Below the pieces are notes generated by a model, which had not been told where the DNA came from, searched no databases, and saw only the letters and a program-made list of their open reading frames with translations. Made by a program: the position numbers and the translations under genes. 61,224 bases of DNA from DATEEG01 sp035525055. GTDB taxonomy: Bacteria > Actinomycetota > Acidimicrobiia > Spongiisociales > ZC4RG35. The stretch lies in the NCBI GenBank assembly GCA_035525055.1, contig DATLEZ010000012.1:1-61224 (forward strand), given 5' to 3'. Shown piece after piece: positions 32,872 through 41,450 of the stretch (its first letter is position 1; each line of letters opens with the position of its first letter).

Positions 32872-33443
32872 CCTCCGGCCGACCGCGCAAGCCCGAGACC
32901 AACGCTGCGATTCTCGACGCAGCACTGGATCTGTTCGGGGAGGTTGGCTACGAAGGCATGACTGTCGAAGCTGTCGCCGCCCGGGCCGGGGTCGGCAAGG
33001 CCACCATCTATCGGCGATGGTCAAATAAAGATGACCTCATCATCGCCGCCATCCAGGAGGTGTTGACCACCGTCGAGGTTCCCGAGATCGGTGACGTGCG
33101 CATGACGCTGATCAACATGGTGGGTGGCGCCATTGCCTTTATGAACACATCCACGGCCGGGTCGATCTTTCCGCGTATGGCGGGCGAGGTGGCAGCGCGA
33201 ACTCCGCTCGGGGTTCGATACGTTGAGACGATCATCGGACCCCGGCGGGCCATGGTGCGGGCGATTCTCAGCCATGCGGTCGCCGACGGGGTGCTGCGAC
33301 CCAACCTCGATGTCGCCCTTCTCGCCGACACACTCGTTGGGCCCATCATCCTGCGGAAGATCTTGCGGGAGCTCGACAGCGGGCCCGACGACATGCCCGA
33401 ACGCCTGGTCGATACCTTTCTCGAGGGTTGTTTGGTCCGCTGA
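32868..33443 (+). CDS. TetR-family repressor
   Basis: 191 residues. The N-terminal HTH (NAAILDAALDLFGEVGYEGMTVEAVAARAGVGKATIYRRWSNKDDLI) is the standard TetR domain; the helical C-terminal ligand domain contains a TetR_C-type IIGPRRAMVRAIL segment. ATG overlaps the MFS stop (ATGA). It most likely represses its own operon through the palindrome at 31276-31307, with release by a transported compound. Convergent with the aminotransferase gene, 14 bases away. Confidence 0.92.
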   Translation: MTSGRPRKPETNAAILDAALDLFGEVGYEGMTVEAVAARAGVGKATIYRRWSNKDDLIIAAIQEVLTTVEVPEIGDVRMTLINMVGGAIAFMNTSTAGSIFPRMAGEVAARTPLGVRYVETIIGPRRAMVRAILSHAVADGVLRPNLDVALLADTLVGPIILRKILRELDSGPDDMPERLVDTFLEGCLVR

Positions 33444-33457
33444 TTCGGGGGGCCGCG

Positions 33458-34615
33458 CTACTTCAACGCTTCGGCGAACACCGGGAGGCTGCGCTCGATC
33501 ATGTCACGTGTGGCAGTGAGAGAGATCCTGAAGTAGCCAGGCCCCTCCGAGGCGCCGCCGGGAAGGACGAGCACTCCACGCTCGGCGAGGTCCATCGCGA
33601 ACGCGTAGTCGTCATCTTCGGGGGAACGGACCCACAGATAGAACGTGCCCTCGGGCAGCGTCAGGCTATAGCCGAGCGAAAGCAGTGCCCCTCCCATCAG
33701 GTTGCGCTTGCCCTCTAGGTCGGCCAGATCGATCGACAGATGTTCGAGATCCTCGATCGAGTGCTGAAGCAACGCATTGGGAAATACCCAGCCTCCTGCC
33801 ATCTGGGCGACCTGGATCACCCCGCGCATCTGTTCGCGCTCCGGCATGGTGGGAGCTAGCGCCAGCCAACCCAATCGTTGTCCCGGGGTCAACAGAACCT
33901 TGCCGTAGCTGTAGGCCATCAGGGTGTTCGGGTAGAACGCCGCCGGACTGACCATGGCGGCGTCGCTGAAGACCAGGCGGGCGTACGGTTCGTCGGAAAG
34001 TAGGTAAATCGGTGACCCGAACCGCTCCGAGGCTTCGGACAGCACCGCCGCCAGCCTCGTGAGGGTTGCCGCCGGGTAGATCCGACCGGTCGGGTTGTTG
34101 GGGGTGTTGACGATCACGATCCGGGTCCGCGGGGTGATCGCCGCGGCGATCGCATCGACGTCGAGGTCGTGGTCGATTGCCATCACTGGAACCTTCACCG
34201 GAGTGCCCCCCGCAGCCAGGATCATCGCTTCGTAAAAGAACCAGGGGGGGACCGAGAAGATCACCTCGTCGTCACGGTCGAGGAGGGCGTGTAGTGCCAC
34301 TGCGATCGCCCCGAAGGCGCCAGGTGTCATGGCAATGTCGTCATCCTCGAAGGGGAGCTCCCGCCACTCCGTGAGGCGCTTGGCCACCACCGCCCGGGCC
34401 TCGGGTTCCGATCGCTTGTAGGCATACCAGTCCTTGTCCTCCGGAGCGGAGTGTCGAGCTAGCGATTCGGCGAATCCCGGGATGGCGACTTCTTGCGGGT
34501 TACCGAAGGCGAAGTCGCAAACATCGGGATGCTGGCGAAGCATGTCCCACTTGCCGACAAACTCGACCAGGGTGCTGGTCGATCGGATGATGGCTTCCAT
34601 TCGGGCGGTCGGCAT
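33458..34615 (-). CDS. Class I/II pyridoxal-phosphate aminotransferase
   Basis: 385 residues from ATG 34615. Fold-type I landmarks: the N-terminal FAFGNPQEVAIPGF, substrate-side Tyr in WYAYKRS, cofactor-binding Asn in NTPNNPTGRIY, Asp in LLSDEPYARLVF, Schiff-base Lys in AYSYGKVLLTPGQRLGW, and carboxylate-binding Arg in YFRISLTAT. It resembles aspartate-aminotransferase-like enzymes in length and motif order, but substrate is not evident. The frame is open to 34672 upstream without a better start. Confidence 0.9.
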   Translation of the reverse strand: MPTARMEAIIRSTSTLVEFVGKWDMLRQHPDVCDFAFGNPQEVAIPGFAESLARHSAPEDKDWYAYKRSEPEARAVVAKRLTEWRELPFEDDDIAMTPGAFGAIAVALHALLDRDDEVIFSVPPWFFYEAMILAAGGTPVKVPVMAIDHDLDVDAIAAAITPRTRIVIVNTPNNPTGRIYPAATLTRLAAVLSEASERFGSPIYLLSDEPYARLVFSDAAMVSPAAFYPNTLMAYSYGKVLLTPGQRLGWLALAPTMPEREQMRGVIQVAQMAGGWVFPNALLQHSIEDLEHLSIDLADLEGKRNLMGGALLSLGYSLTLPEGTFYLWVRSPEDDDYAFAMDLAERGVLVLPGGASEGPGYFRISLTATRDMIERSLPVFAEALK

Positions 34616-34701
34616 CGGGACTCCAGGTTCGGGAGTTCGTAAACATATCGCCTGTCTCCGGCTTCGGCCCATCAGCCCGGCCGCCAGGGAGCAAGTACGC
34701 C

Positions 34702-35109
34702 TCAGCTGGCCGGAGAGAACCGCAATTCGATCCCGGGCCCAGTCATAACCAGTTGGTCGCTGTCGATTGCAACTGTGTCGACCTCAGCCAGGGCCGCGGT
34801 GTAGGGGATCTCGACATCCATGACGTCGGGGGTGCACGTCATCAGGGTGGTCATCAAGTCTCCGATCGAGATCGAGGAACCATCGAGGATGAACCGTCCC
34901 CCATAGGAGTTGCAGGCGGAGGTGCCACCGATCTCGGTTCCGGTGACGTTGAGGGTGACCGGGCTGCTGTCGATCAGGGGAATAGCCTGACCGTCAACCG
35001 AACCCGAAGAAAGCTGCCAGTTGCCGGTGATGTCGATTTCATCTTCGGTCGCGGAGGCGCAGGCGGTGACGACAGAAAACAAAGCGATAAGGAGGATGAT
35101 TCGACGCAT
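34702..35109 (-). CDS. META-domain lipoprotein
   Basis: 135 residues from ATG 35109. The lipoprotein signal MRRIILLIALFSVVTAC gives lipid-modified Cys17. The mature part is a META/HslJ-type domain: NWQLSSGSVDGQAIPL, VTLNVTGTEIGGTSACNSYGG (conserved Cys and Asn-x-Tyr-x-Gly), and SIGDLMTTLMTCTPDVMDVE with the paired second Cys. META domains are linked to heat shock, motility and drug resistance in other bacteria; the role here is unknown. Confidence 0.85.
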   Translation of the reverse strand: MRRIILLIALFSVVTACASATEDEIDITGNWQLSSGSVDGQAIPLIDSSPVTLNVTGTEIGGTSACNSYGGRFILDGSSISIGDLMTTLMTCTPDVMDVEIPYTAALAEVDTVAIDSDQLVMTGPGIELRFSPAS

Positions 35110-35270
35110 GAGACTCTGACGGTCGCCGGCAACGGAACGGTTCCACCTCGTCAAGAAGAGCCCGTTGTAGGTGAGGAAGTACTCCCTATGTGACAGCCGG
35201 CTACCTCCGACAGGTTGGAGCGGCTACGGACGACGGCAACGAGCGTTCCCTATATAGCGTTGGCGGTCGC

Positions 35271-35984
35271 ATGAAACTCAAAGCGGCCGCCTCGCTGTTC
35301 CTCCTGGCATTGGTCGTCAGCGGTTGCACGGCTGTAGGGGGCTCCGGGGACGTGATAACGATCGACGTACCGATCGACGCCTTCAGGCGGCTTGTGGTCT
35401 CGCATTCGTTCGAGGTCAATGTGACTGTCGGTGACGAGCCGTCGCTAACCCTCAGAGTCGACGACAACCTCGAAGCCAGCCTGAACGTGGGCGTGACCGA
35501 CGACACAGTCCGGATCGGGCTCGAGCCCCGCACGACGGTCAGCAACGCCACCCTGGAAGCAGATGTGACGGTCACGTCGCTCGACGCCATCGAGGGTTCG
35601 GGAGCGGTCGATATCCACCTCGGGACCATGTCCGGCTCGACCTTGGAACTGCATCTGTCCGGGGCCAGCGAAGCCGACGGAGCCGTGGACTTCGGATCCA
35701 TGAACGGCGAGATCTCGGGCGCTTCGAACGTGTCGCTCTCGGGCCGCGTCGGGACCCTCGACATCGAGGCAAGTGGTGCCAGCGACCTCTCCATGTTGGA
35801 CCTGGAGGTTGATGTGCTCACGGTCAGACTCTCCGGTGCCAGCAGCGCCGAAGTAAGTGTCAGCGATTCCATCGACGCCAGCCTCTCGGGCGCTTCGTCT
35901 CTGCGTTACCGAGGCGACCCCGACGTCAACACACTTGATGTCTCAGGTGCCTCGAGTATCGACAAGATCACCGACCCGGGCTGA
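35271..35984 (+). CDS. DUF2807 (head-GIN) lipoprotein
   Basis: 237 residues from ATG 35271. Lipobox LVVSGC (Cys19). The mature protein is a DUF2807-type beta-helix with repeated LSGAS/ISGAS/EASGAS turns every 20 or so residues (HLSGASEADG, EISGASNVSL, EASGASDLSM, RLSGASSAEV, SLSGASSLRY, DVSGASSIDK). The regular rungs are visible by eye. These proteins are surface-exposed and may bind or adhere; function unknown. TATATAG lies about 20 bases upstream of the start. Confidence 0.86.
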   Translation: MKLKAAASLFLLALVVSGCTAVGGSGDVITIDVPIDAFRRLVVSHSFEVNVTVGDEPSLTLRVDDNLEASLNVGVTDDTVRIGLEPRTTVSNATLEADVTVTSLDAIEGSGAVDIHLGTMSGSTLELHLSGASEADGAVDFGSMNGEISGASNVSLSGRVGTLDIEASGASDLSMLDLEVDVLTVRLSGASSAEVSVSDSIDASLSGASSLRYRGDPDVNTLDVSGASSIDKITDPG

Positions 35985-36040
35985 TTGCCGCTCCTTTCCA
36001 GCGACGGTCCGCCGCCCGGAACGTTCTTACAATCGACGGG

Positions 36041-39000
36041 GTGGCTCTTTTGTGTGCGTCTTGTGGCGCCAGCGCCCGGGATGACGCCCGGTTCTGTGCT
36101 TCCTGTGGAGCAGCCCTAACCCGTGGCTGCCCTGGATGCGGCGCTCCAGTTGAACCCGGTGCCCGCTTCTGCTCGACCTGTGGAGAACCTCTCACCGAGA
36201 ACTCCCCAGCCTCGTCGGTGCCAAGTGAGGAGCGCCGGATCATCTCGGTCCTATTCGCCGACCTCGTCGGCTTCACTTCCCACACCGAGCGCACCGATCC
36301 CGAGGACAGTCGACGCCGTCTTACGGTCTATCACACCCGGGTTCGCCAGGACGTCGAGAGGTTCGGAGGCCGCCTCGAAAAGCTGATGGGGGACGGTGTC
36401 TTTGCAGTCTTCGGAGCTCCCGTCGCCCACGAGGACGATCCCGAGCGAGCGGTGCGTGCGGCCATCCGCGTCCTGGAATCGGTACAGGAGCTCAATCAAG
36501 CTCAACCCAATCTCGCCCTCGTTGTCCGGGTGGCGGTCACGACCGGCGAGGCAATCGTTCAGCTCGAGCCCACGCCCGACCGGGAAGGGATCGTGGGCGA
36601 TGTAGTGAACACCGCCTCTCGCCTCCAGAGCGTGGCATCTCCGGGAGAGGTTGTTGTCGACGAGAGGACCTTCCGGGCCACCCGCCATGCCATCAACTTC
36701 GAGGGCCTCGACGAGGTCGCCCTCAAAGGCAAGGAGAGCAAGCAAGCTGTGTGGCGCGCCACCGGCCTTCGAAGCCGCTACGGGGTGGCGGTCGAAGAGG
36801 AAACCGCCTCGGCCTACGTCGGACGCAGCGACGAGATGAGCATCCTGACCGACAGCTTCGAGCGGGCCGTGGCCCGACGCAGACCCCAGCTCGTCACAGT
36901 GGTGGGGGAGCCCGGAGTCGGCAAGAGTCGCCTCGTTCGCGAGTTTCGCCGGGTCATCGACGATCGCCCTGATCTGGTCTGGTGGCGTCAAGGACGATGT
37001 CTTCCATATGGCGAGGGTGTCACCTTTTGGGCGATCGGCGAAGTCATCAAAGCGCAGGCCGGCATCCTCGACTCTGAACCCACCGAGACGGTCACGGCCA
37101 AGCTTCGGTCCACCGTCGCCGGCCTCTTCGACGATCCTCAAGAGGCCGCTTGGGTGGAGCTCCGTCTTGCTTCACTGGTTGGGCTAGCGGGGTCTTCGGC
37201 CGAGCGCACAGAATTGTTCGCAGCATGGCTGCGATTCTTCGAAGCCCTGGCGGCCCGCAGTCCCCTGATCCTGGTGGTGGAGGACCTTCAGTGGGCCGAC
37301 GACGCCGTCATCGAGTTCCTTTCCCATGTCCTCGACTGGGCCAAGGACTCACCGATCCTCCTGCTCTGCACGGCCCGCCCGGAACTGTTCAGCAGCCGAC
37401 CGGAGTGGGGCGGCGGCAAACGGGATGCAGTGACAATCGGACTGTCACCGCTCTCTGATGACGAGACGGTCCGCTTGATGAGTTCGCTATCCAAGCGACC
37501 CCTCATGGATGCGAGTTTGCAACAGGCGCTAGTCGAGCGAAGCGGCGGCAACCCGCTCTACATATGTGAGTTCATATGCTTGGCCGAAGAGCAGGGGTGG
37601 TTCGATCGCAACCGGAGAGGCGACGACATTCCTCTTCCCGACAGCATCGCCTCGATCATCGCCGCCCGTCTCGACTTGCTTGATTCTGAGGACAAGTCGC
37701 TCCTCCAGGCGGCGGCCGTAGTCGGACGCGTTTTCTGGTCGGGAGCCCTTTCCTTCGTCGAAGGTCTGGATCCGACGGTGGTCCAAAACCGGCTCCGGCG
37801 ACTCATCAGCCGCGAGTTGATTCGCCCGATCCGCCGGTCCTCGATGCAAGGTCAGGACGAGTACGCCTTTGCCCACGTGCTGGCCCGCGACAGTGCCTAC
37901 AAGCGCCTAACTCGCGAGGACCGGGCTCGGCTACATGAGGCTACGGCCCGCTGGCTGGAGGCCGTGAGCGGTGACCGGACTGCCGACGTGGCCGAGTTGC
38001 TAGCTCACCACCTTGCCACCGCCTGGGAGTTGGCGCCATCAGCCGACGTCGACCGACGGCGAAGGGTGTATCGATTCCAGATGGCGGCGGGCGATAGGGC
38101 CCGATCCTTCGACGCCGGACGGGCGGCGCGGTTCTATCGAGCGGCCACGGCGCTTGCTGGCACCGGCAGCGAGAAGGGCCGGCCTCTGCTCGATACCGCC
38201 AGCCTGAATATTGGAAATGTCGAGGAAGTTATGGCGATGCTGATCGAAGCCCTGAAGGCGTTTGCCGAGAGCAACGATCGGGAGGGGCAAGCGGAGACCG
38301 CGTCGCAAATGGCAACCCAGGAGTGGTATCGGGGCCACGCTGAGGAATCTGACCGATGGCACGCCAGGGCCCTTGAGTTGGCCACAGGCATAGAGCCCAG
38401 CCCGGTGTTGGCCAAGGTGCTGGCAGCAGCAGCGTCAAGTAGGGCTCTGCGAGGAAAACACGAAGAGGCCCTCGATCTGGTAGAGCGCACATTGGCAGTC
38501 GCGCAGGCTGTCGGCGACACCACCTCATATGCACGATCTCTGGTTATCAAAGGCACCGCCATGGCTAACGCTGGCGAAATCGGCGGTCTTGACGATGTGC
38601 TCGAGGGCCTGCGAATCCACCTCGACCGCAACGACACTATCCGATCGATGACAACCTACAACAACGCCGCAACGATCCAGATCACCCTTGGGTATCTGGA
38701 TGAAGGCCGTCGGCTGATCGAAGAGGCGATTGCCTACGGCACAAGTCGGGGTTTGCCGGCCCATGTCGATTGGTCCCGCAACACTCGCAACGAAGCTCTC
38801 TTACCGCTCGGTGAGTGGGAAGAGTGTCTAAGGGAGGCCGATGATCTGGCTCTGGAGGATGCCGAGCGAGGTGGTTCGCAAGTTGGAACGTTTGCGAATG
38901 TGACGTCGGCCGTGATTCGCTTCTTTCGCGGGGACACCGCTGCTTCGTTGGCGAAGATCGAGGACGGATTGAAGGCCGCCCGTGAGATCCAGGACCCGCA

Positions 39001-39529
39001 GGCACTGATTCCGGTCCTTTCATTTGCGATCATGTGCAATGACCGAGCAGGCGACAGCGGTCGGGTTAGGGAGCTCGCCGACGAATTCGGCGCGATCTCT
39101 GTGCGGCATCCCGTGTTTCTGGCCGGGTGTATCGACCTGGTAGCCCAGGCGATGAGAAAAGTCGGTTTGCACGAGCAATTGATGGGTCTTATCAATGCGT
39201 CCAGGGTGATTGGCCTGCGCCCGACCACCCAGGTGAACTTCGCTCGTGGCGCCGCGGCAGAAGCTCGCGAAGACTGGAAGGAATCGTTCGAGATACTCCT
39301 CTCGGTCATCGAGAGTTGCGACCGAATGGCCCACCGGTTCCTCGGCACCATGGCCCGCATCGACGCCGCCCGGGTCGCCGGTCCCCTCGACAGAGGCGAA
39401 GAGCAGGGTCGGCTCCTCGATGAAGCCGAGGCGTTAGCCACCATGATGGGTGCCCAGCGTTTGCTCGAAGAGATCGCGGCGATGCGAGGAGAGGGGCGGA
39501 AGGCGGTCGCCTCAGGCGGTCGCGCCTGA
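36041..39529 (+). CDS. Zinc-ribbon / class III adenylate cyclase / STAND ATPase / TPR signalling protein
   Basis: 1162 residues from GTG 36041. Two zinc ribbons (Cys5, 8, 19, 22 and Cys30, 33, 44, 47) lead into a class III cyclase domain (about 65-240) with metal-binding Asp74 in FADLVGFTS and Asp118 in LMGDGVFAVFG, and VGDVVNTASRLQ. A STAND-type ATPase follows: Walker A GEPGVGKS at 289-296 and Walker B LILVVEDLQWADD near 410. The rest is TPR-like helices. This layout is the well-known actinobacterial LuxR/cyclase-like multi-domain sensor. It should make cAMP or cGMP in response to a signal sensed by the TPR part. Ends 18 bases inside the next, opposing gene. Confidence 0.9.
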   Translation: MALLCASCGASARDDARFCASCGAALTRGCPGCGAPVEPGARFCSTCGEPLTENSPASSVPSEERRIISVLFADLVGFTSHTERTDPEDSRRRLTVYHTRVRQDVERFGGRLEKLMGDGVFAVFGAPVAHEDDPERAVRAAIRVLESVQELNQAQPNLALVVRVAVTTGEAIVQLEPTPDREGIVGDVVNTASRLQSVASPGEVVVDERTFRATRHAINFEGLDEVALKGKESKQAVWRATGLRSRYGVAVEEETASAYVGRSDEMSILTDSFERAVARRRPQLVTVVGEPGVGKSRLVREFRRVIDDRPDLVWWRQGRCLPYGEGVTFWAIGEVIKAQAGILDSEPTETVTAKLRSTVAGLFDDPQEAAWVELRLASLVGLAGSSAERTELFAAWLRFFEALAARSPLILVVEDLQWADDAVIEFLSHVLDWAKDSPILLLCTARPELFSSRPEWGGGKRDAVTIGLSPLSDDETVRLMSSLSKRPLMDASLQQALVERSGGNPLYICEFICLAEEQGWFDRNRRGDDIPLPDSIASIIAARLDLLDSEDKSLLQAAAVVGRVFWSGALSFVEGLDPTVVQNRLRRLISRELIRPIRRSSMQGQDEYAFAHVLARDSAYKRLTREDRARLHEATARWLEAVSGDRTADVAELLAHHLATAWELAPSADVDRRRRVYRFQMAAGDRARSFDAGRAARFYRAATALAGTGSEKGRPLLDTASLNIGNVEEVMAMLIEALKAFAESNDREGQAETASQMATQEWYRGHAEESDRWHARALELATGIEPSPVLAKVLAAAASSRALRGKHEEALDLVERTLAVAQAVGDTTSYARSLVIKGTAMANAGEIGGLDDVLEGLRIHLDRNDTIRSMTTYNNAATIQITLGYLDEGRRLIEEAIAYGTSRGLPAHVDWSRNTRNEALLPLGEWEECLREADDLALEDAERGGSQVGTFANVTSAVIRFFRGDTAASLAKIEDGLKAAREIQDPQALIPVLSFAIMCNDRAGDSGRVRELADEFGAISVRHPVFLAGCIDLVAQAMRKVGLHEQLMGLINASRVIGLRPTTQVNFARGAAAEAREDWKESFEILLSVIESCDRMAHRFLGTMARIDAARVAGPLDRGEEQGRLLDEAEALATMMGAQRLLEEIAAMRGEGRKAVASGGRA

Positions 39530-40060
39530 TTCAGCGGCGACCCGGACACTGGTGATGGGTGGAAAGTCGCCATGTATCTTCGGGTGGGCCACCTGCAGGA
39601 TCCGCATCGGCTGTGACAGGTCGCGTAACAGGTGATGGCCGAGGTCGATTGTCTCCACGCACCCCCGGACGGCTAGCGACGCGTCCTCCGACATCAGAAT
39701 CTGCCCACCCCAGCCAGCTTCGGTCAGCCGGCCGCAGTGATTCACCGTCGGTCCGAAGAAGTTCCCATCCCGTTCCTCGGCTGGACCGTAATGAATGCCC
39801 GTCCGAACCTTCAGATGCGGCGACAAGTTGCAATCCGTCAGGATGATCTGGACGTAGATCGCAGCCCTGATGGCGTGGTCGGGGCTCGGGAAGACCGCGG
39901 CGAAACCGTCGCCGGCGGTGGCGAAAACCCTCCCACCCACGGTTGTGATCGACCGCTTGACGACCTGATCGTGGGCAGCCAGGGCCTGGCTCATGCCAAC
40001 GGGATCGGAATCCCACAATCGAGTTGAAGCCTCGATGTCTGTGATGAGGAACGTGAACAT
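39512..40060 (-). CDS. Stand-alone class III nucleotide-cyclase domain protein
   Basis: 182 residues, essentially one cyclase homology domain: FTFLITDIEASTRLW with the first metal Asp, TAGDGFAAVF with the second, and FFGPTVNHCGRLTEAGWGGQI in the substrate-proximal position (here N-x2-R-type residues differ from the usual NxxxR, so activity is uncertain). There is no membrane segment or partner domain. It overlaps the 3' end of the large cyclase gene tail to tail by 18 bases, and is divergent from the FAD oxidase gene. Confidence 0.82.
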   Translation of the reverse strand: MFTFLITDIEASTRLWDSDPVGMSQALAAHDQVVKRSITTVGGRVFATAGDGFAAVFPSPDHAIRAAIYVQIILTDCNLSPHLKVRTGIHYGPAEERDGNFFGPTVNHCGRLTEAGWGGQILMSEDASLAVRGCVETIDLGHHLLRDLSQPMRILQVAHPKIHGDFPPITSVRVAAESGATA

Positions 40061-40139
40061 CTCCAGACAAGGAGAGTGCCAGAGCGCCGCGCCGATACAA
40101 GGATCGAACGGCGGGGACGGCCCTGTTTACTGTTGGGCG

Positions 40140-41435
40140 ATGAGCGCAACCCGTGGTGCCGAGGGTCTCCATCAGGCCCTGATCGAGGCGGTCGGATCGA
40201 ATCAGGTGCTGGTCGATCCGGATTTGATGACCGGATACACAATGGATGCCATGGGGCGCGGTCCGGGTCACGCCACGGCCATTGTCAGGCCCGGGACTGC
40301 TGAGGAAGTGAGCCGGGTGCTGACCGTTTGCCGGCAATTCGGATTTGCGGTGGTTCCCCAGGGGGGGAACACCGGTCTTGTTGGAGGGTCTGTCCCCCAC
40401 AACGGCGAAGTAGTGCTCTCCCTTCGACGGCTCAATGGAGTAGGTGCAGTCAACAGGGCAACCCGCGAGGTGACCGCGGGCTCGGGTGTAACTATCGGTG
40501 CTCTGCAGGGGCACGCCTTGCAAGCAGGCCTGGGCTACGGGGTCGACATCTCGTCCCGTGACTCGGCCACGGTGGGCGGGACCATCGCCACCAATGCCGG
40601 CGGAATGAACGTCGTCGCCCACGGGGACACTCGTCGCCAGGTGCTCGGTCTTCAGGTGGTGTTCGCCGACGGGACTGTCGCCACTCGCCTGGCGGGGGTC
40701 GGCAAACAGAGTCTCGGCCCGGATCTGATGCAACTGCTCATTGGAAGCGAAGGAACGCTCGGGGTGATAACGGCCGCCCGCCTTCGATTAGTCGACGCCC
40801 CTCTTGGTGATCGGGTGGTGTGTTTGGTGGCATTCGACAAGCTGGGCGAAGGTTTGGCGCTGTTGGGGCCGGGGGTCACCGCTCTCGAGTTCTTCGACCG
40901 CCGATCCCTCGAAGCCGCCGTGACCCATCGGGGCCTTGGCCGACCTCTCGCGGGCGACCCGCCTTTTTATGTCCTCATTGAGTCTTCTGAAGCACCGGCC
41001 CTGGCCTTCGACGCCGTGGCGGTTGTCGACCGCCGTCTTTGGGAATATCGCGAGGCCATCCCGGACACGATCAACCACCGGGGAGTGCCCTGCAAGCTGG
41101 ACGTGGGTCTACCGCTCGAGAGTCTCGACGACTTCGTCACCGCCCTCGACCGGCTCGATCTGGACGGTGAGCGCTATCTGTTCGGCCATCTCGCGGAAGG
41201 CAACTTCCATGTCAACATCATCGGCGCCAGTGATCCCCAACGAACCGCCGATCAGGTTCTGGAAGTTGTGGTTGGATTGGGGGGAGCCGTTGCCAGCGAG
41301 CACGGGATCGGTGTCGACAAGGCCGAATGGTGGCGACGGACCACCGACCCATCGCTCCTGACCCAGAGTCGGCGGATCAAGGAAGCGCTCGACCCTGACA
41401 ACCTTCTCAACCCCGAGGTCTTCTGGGGCGGATGA
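40140..41435 (+). CDS. FAD-binding oxidase, D-2-hydroxyacid dehydrogenase/GlcD-like
   Basis: 431 residues from ATG 40140. PCMH-type FAD domain: AIVRPGTAEEVSRVL, VVPQGGNTGLVGGSVP (pyrophosphate loop), SSRDSATVGGTIATNAGG and IGSEGTLGVITAARLRL. The C-terminal cap ends FGHLAEGNFHVNII and SEHGIGVDKAEWWRR, the family pattern of D-lactate, D-2-hydroxyglutarate or glycolate dehydrogenases. It lacks Fe-S cysteines, so electrons go through a separate carrier. Substrate cannot be fixed from sequence. The frame upstream of 40140 is open but overlaps the opposing cyclase gene. Confidence 0.9.
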   Translation: MSATRGAEGLHQALIEAVGSNQVLVDPDLMTGYTMDAMGRGPGHATAIVRPGTAEEVSRVLTVCRQFGFAVVPQGGNTGLVGGSVPHNGEVVLSLRRLNGVGAVNRATREVTAGSGVTIGALQGHALQAGLGYGVDISSRDSATVGGTIATNAGGMNVVAHGDTRRQVLGLQVVFADGTVATRLAGVGKQSLGPDLMQLLIGSEGTLGVITAARLRLVDAPLGDRVVCLVAFDKLGEGLALLGPGVTALEFFDRRSLEAAVTHRGLGRPLAGDPPFYVLIESSEAPALAFDAVAVVDRRLWEYREAIPDTINHRGVPCKLDVGLPLESLDDFVTALDRLDLDGERYLFGHLAEGNFHVNIIGASDPQRTADQVLEVVVGLGGAVASEHGIGVDKAEWWRRTTDPSLLTQSRRIKEALDPDNLLNPEVFWGG

Positions 41436-41450
41436 TTTCGGCCTTTTGGC

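Noticed and set aside
39531..40733. 400-codon minus-strand frame opposite the FAD oxidase
   Set aside because: It overlaps the well-supported FAD oxidase and cyclase genes and reads as a shadow frame.
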